DNA of 5,772 nt from Acidobacteriota bacterium (GTDB lineage Bacteria > Acidobacteriota > UBA4820 > DSQY01). The notes under the pieces were generated by a model. It ran no database searches. It was not told where the DNA came from and was given only the letters and a program-made list of their open reading frames with translations. Both the position numbers and the translations under genes were made by a program. Position 1 is the stretch's first letter, and each line of letters opens with the position of its first letter. Location: positions 1 through 5,772 of the forward strand of contig JAKAIJ010000176.1 of assembly GCA_021814355.1 (NCBI GenBank), read 5' to 3'. Shown here piece by piece: positions 4,855-5,772 of this stretch.

Positions 4855-5772
4855 TTACGGGCAGCCCTGGCGGAGGTTCCGGTACTCCTGGGAGCCGAGG
4901 ATGGCGCCCAGAATGTCGGCGCGCTTCGTCTTCTTCTCCTGGAGCTTTCCCACCCAGCCGGAGAGCCCCGCCTCGTCGGGCTCGCGCCCGAGGGCGGCCT
5001 GGTAGACGTCCCGCACGAACTCCCGGTCGCTCTTGTTCCGCTGGACGTACTCCTGAGAGGCGAAGATCTGGCGGACGACCTGTTCGCGGCTTGCGGTGCG
5101 GGCCTGGAGCTGGCCGGACCAGTAGCCCAGGCCGCCCGGGTCGGCCTCGCGCTCGAGGATGCTCCAGAAGAGCGAGCGGACGAAGTCGTCAGGCTGGGCA
5201 CAGGGCTTGCCGAGGGCGTCCGAGGGGCTCGCCGCCGCGGGCACGGGCGGCTTGGCCGCGGGCGGCGGAACGTAGAGAGGCGCGGGCGGCGGCTCCAGCG
5301 GAGCCGGCGAGGGGGACGGCGCGGCGGGCGCCGGCTTGACCGGCGCCGAGTAGATCGGCGGGGGCGCGGGTTTGGGCTTGGGCGCGGGGGTTGGCGGCGG
5401 CGCGGCGTAGTCGGGGGCCGTCGTCGCGGGGCGCTCCGGGGCGAGAGGGGGTGCCGCGGCATCGGGAGGAGTCGTCGTCTCCGGGGGAGGCGGGACGGCG
5501 GGGGGCGGCGCCGGCGCCGGAGTGGTCGTGTCGGGCGGGATCACGACGGCCTGTTGGAGTGCCCGGTTCTGGCGGTGGCGCCACCAGAAGTAGCCCCCCA
5601 CGCCCGCGCCGATCATGACCACCACCACGAACAGGCCCCCGAGGATCAGGAAGATCATGAACCCTCCCCCCTTCTTCTTGGGGGGCATGGCCGCCGGGGG
5701 AGGCACCGCCGGCGGGGGGACCGGGATGCCCGGCGGGCGCGGGCCCGGGGGCGGTCCCGCCGTGCGTGCGGC
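4855..5772 (-). CDS. Membrane-anchored Pro-rich protein with two DUF4214 repeats (N terminus outside window)
   Basis: Residues are numbered from the first codon at the right edge (Ala at 5772-5770); 305 are visible before TAA. The frame stays open to the edge and is Pro-rich there, and neither the GTG at 5706 nor the ATG at 5688 has a ribosome binding site, so the true start is probably further upstream. Order of parts: a Pro/Gly-rich segment (1-31), KKKGGG (32-37), one membrane helix (about 38-64), a linker rich in Pro, Ala and Thr (about 76-182), then two DUF4214 repeats. Repeat 1 is about 195-245, with DDFVRSLFWSILEREADPGG; repeat 2 is about 249-300, with FVRDVYQAALGREPDEAG. DUF4214 is common in exported, glycan- or surface-associated bacterial proteins; its function is not settled. 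Cys191 and Cys304 flank the pair. The linker length suggests reach through the periplasm or peptidoglycan. The missing N terminus could hold a zinc ribbon, as in similarly built proteins, but that is a guess. Convergent with the low-GC gene. Confidence 0.85.
   Translation of the reverse strand, partial: AARTAGPPPGPRPPGIPVPPPAVPPPAAMPPKKKGGGFMIFLILGGLFVVVVMIGAGVGGYFWWRHRQNRALQQAVVIPPDTTTPAPAPPPAVPPPPETTTPPDAAAPPLAPERPATTAPDYAAPPPTPAPKPKPAPPPIYSAPVKPAPAAPSPSPAPLEPPPAPLYVPPPAAKPPVPAAASPSDALGKPCAQPDDFVRSLFWSILEREADPGGLGYWSGQLQARTASREQVVRQIFASQEYVQRNKSDREFVRDVYQAALGREPDEAGLSGWVGKLQEKKTKRADILGAILGSQEYRNLRQGCP

Noticed and set aside
4731..5584. Several long frames on both strands over the DUF4214 gene
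   Set aside because: They are Arg/Pro/Ser-rich translations of the Pro-rich linker in wrong frames; only one frame gives the membrane helix and DUF4214 repeats.
1..5772. CRISPR arrays, tRNA or rRNA genes, insertion sequences, phage genes
   Set aside because: No regularly spaced direct repeats, cloverleaf-like segments, transposase or integrase reading frames were seen.

Overview
The window reads as chromosomal DNA from a high-GC, probably Gram-negative bacterium. One counted 60-base line inside ridA (3781-3840) is 46/60 G+C. The presence of an export signal, a membrane-anchored Pro-rich DUF4214 protein, an Rhs/YD-repeat protein and an ACT/UPF0210 gene pair would fit Acidobacteriota or a deltaproteobacterial-type lineage, but nothing here fixes the phylum; this is inference.

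Layout, left to right. (1) 1-675: the C-terminal end of a YD-repeat (Rhs-like) protein whose start lies before the window. (2) 676-1062: no convincing gene, but a long interrupted inverted repeat and a cluster of overlapping small hairpins. (3) 1063-3988: a tight same-strand cluster that looks like one operon behind a good sigma70-type promoter. It encodes an ACT-domain protein (UPF0237-like with an extra N-terminal segment), a UPF0210/DUF711 'PFL-like' protein, an exported protein of unknown function and RidA; gaps are 12, 10 and 31 bp. (4) about 4011-4745: a clearly lower-GC patch holding one gene, a nucleoside-deoxyribosyltransferase/TIR-like protein with a probable winged-helix tail, a plausible acquired defence-type effector. 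(5) 4745-4854: a short convergent intergenic region with a palindrome and two GC hairpins, one a likely terminator for the minus strand. (6) 4855-5772, minus strand: a membrane-anchored protein with a long Pro-rich linker and two DUF4214 repeats, running off the right edge.

Functional links. The ACT and UPF0210 genes are a known conserved pair of unknown biochemical role. RidA clears reactive enamine/imine by-products of amino-acid metabolism, so the operon has a metabolic flavour, with an exported protein in the middle that is hard to explain. The low-GC gene and the Rhs tail both differ in base or codon use from the operon and are best seen as accessory material on either side of it. The best candidate for something not yet described is the 4058-4744 gene and its boundaries; the evidence for it being a whole 'system' is limited because no partner gene is present.
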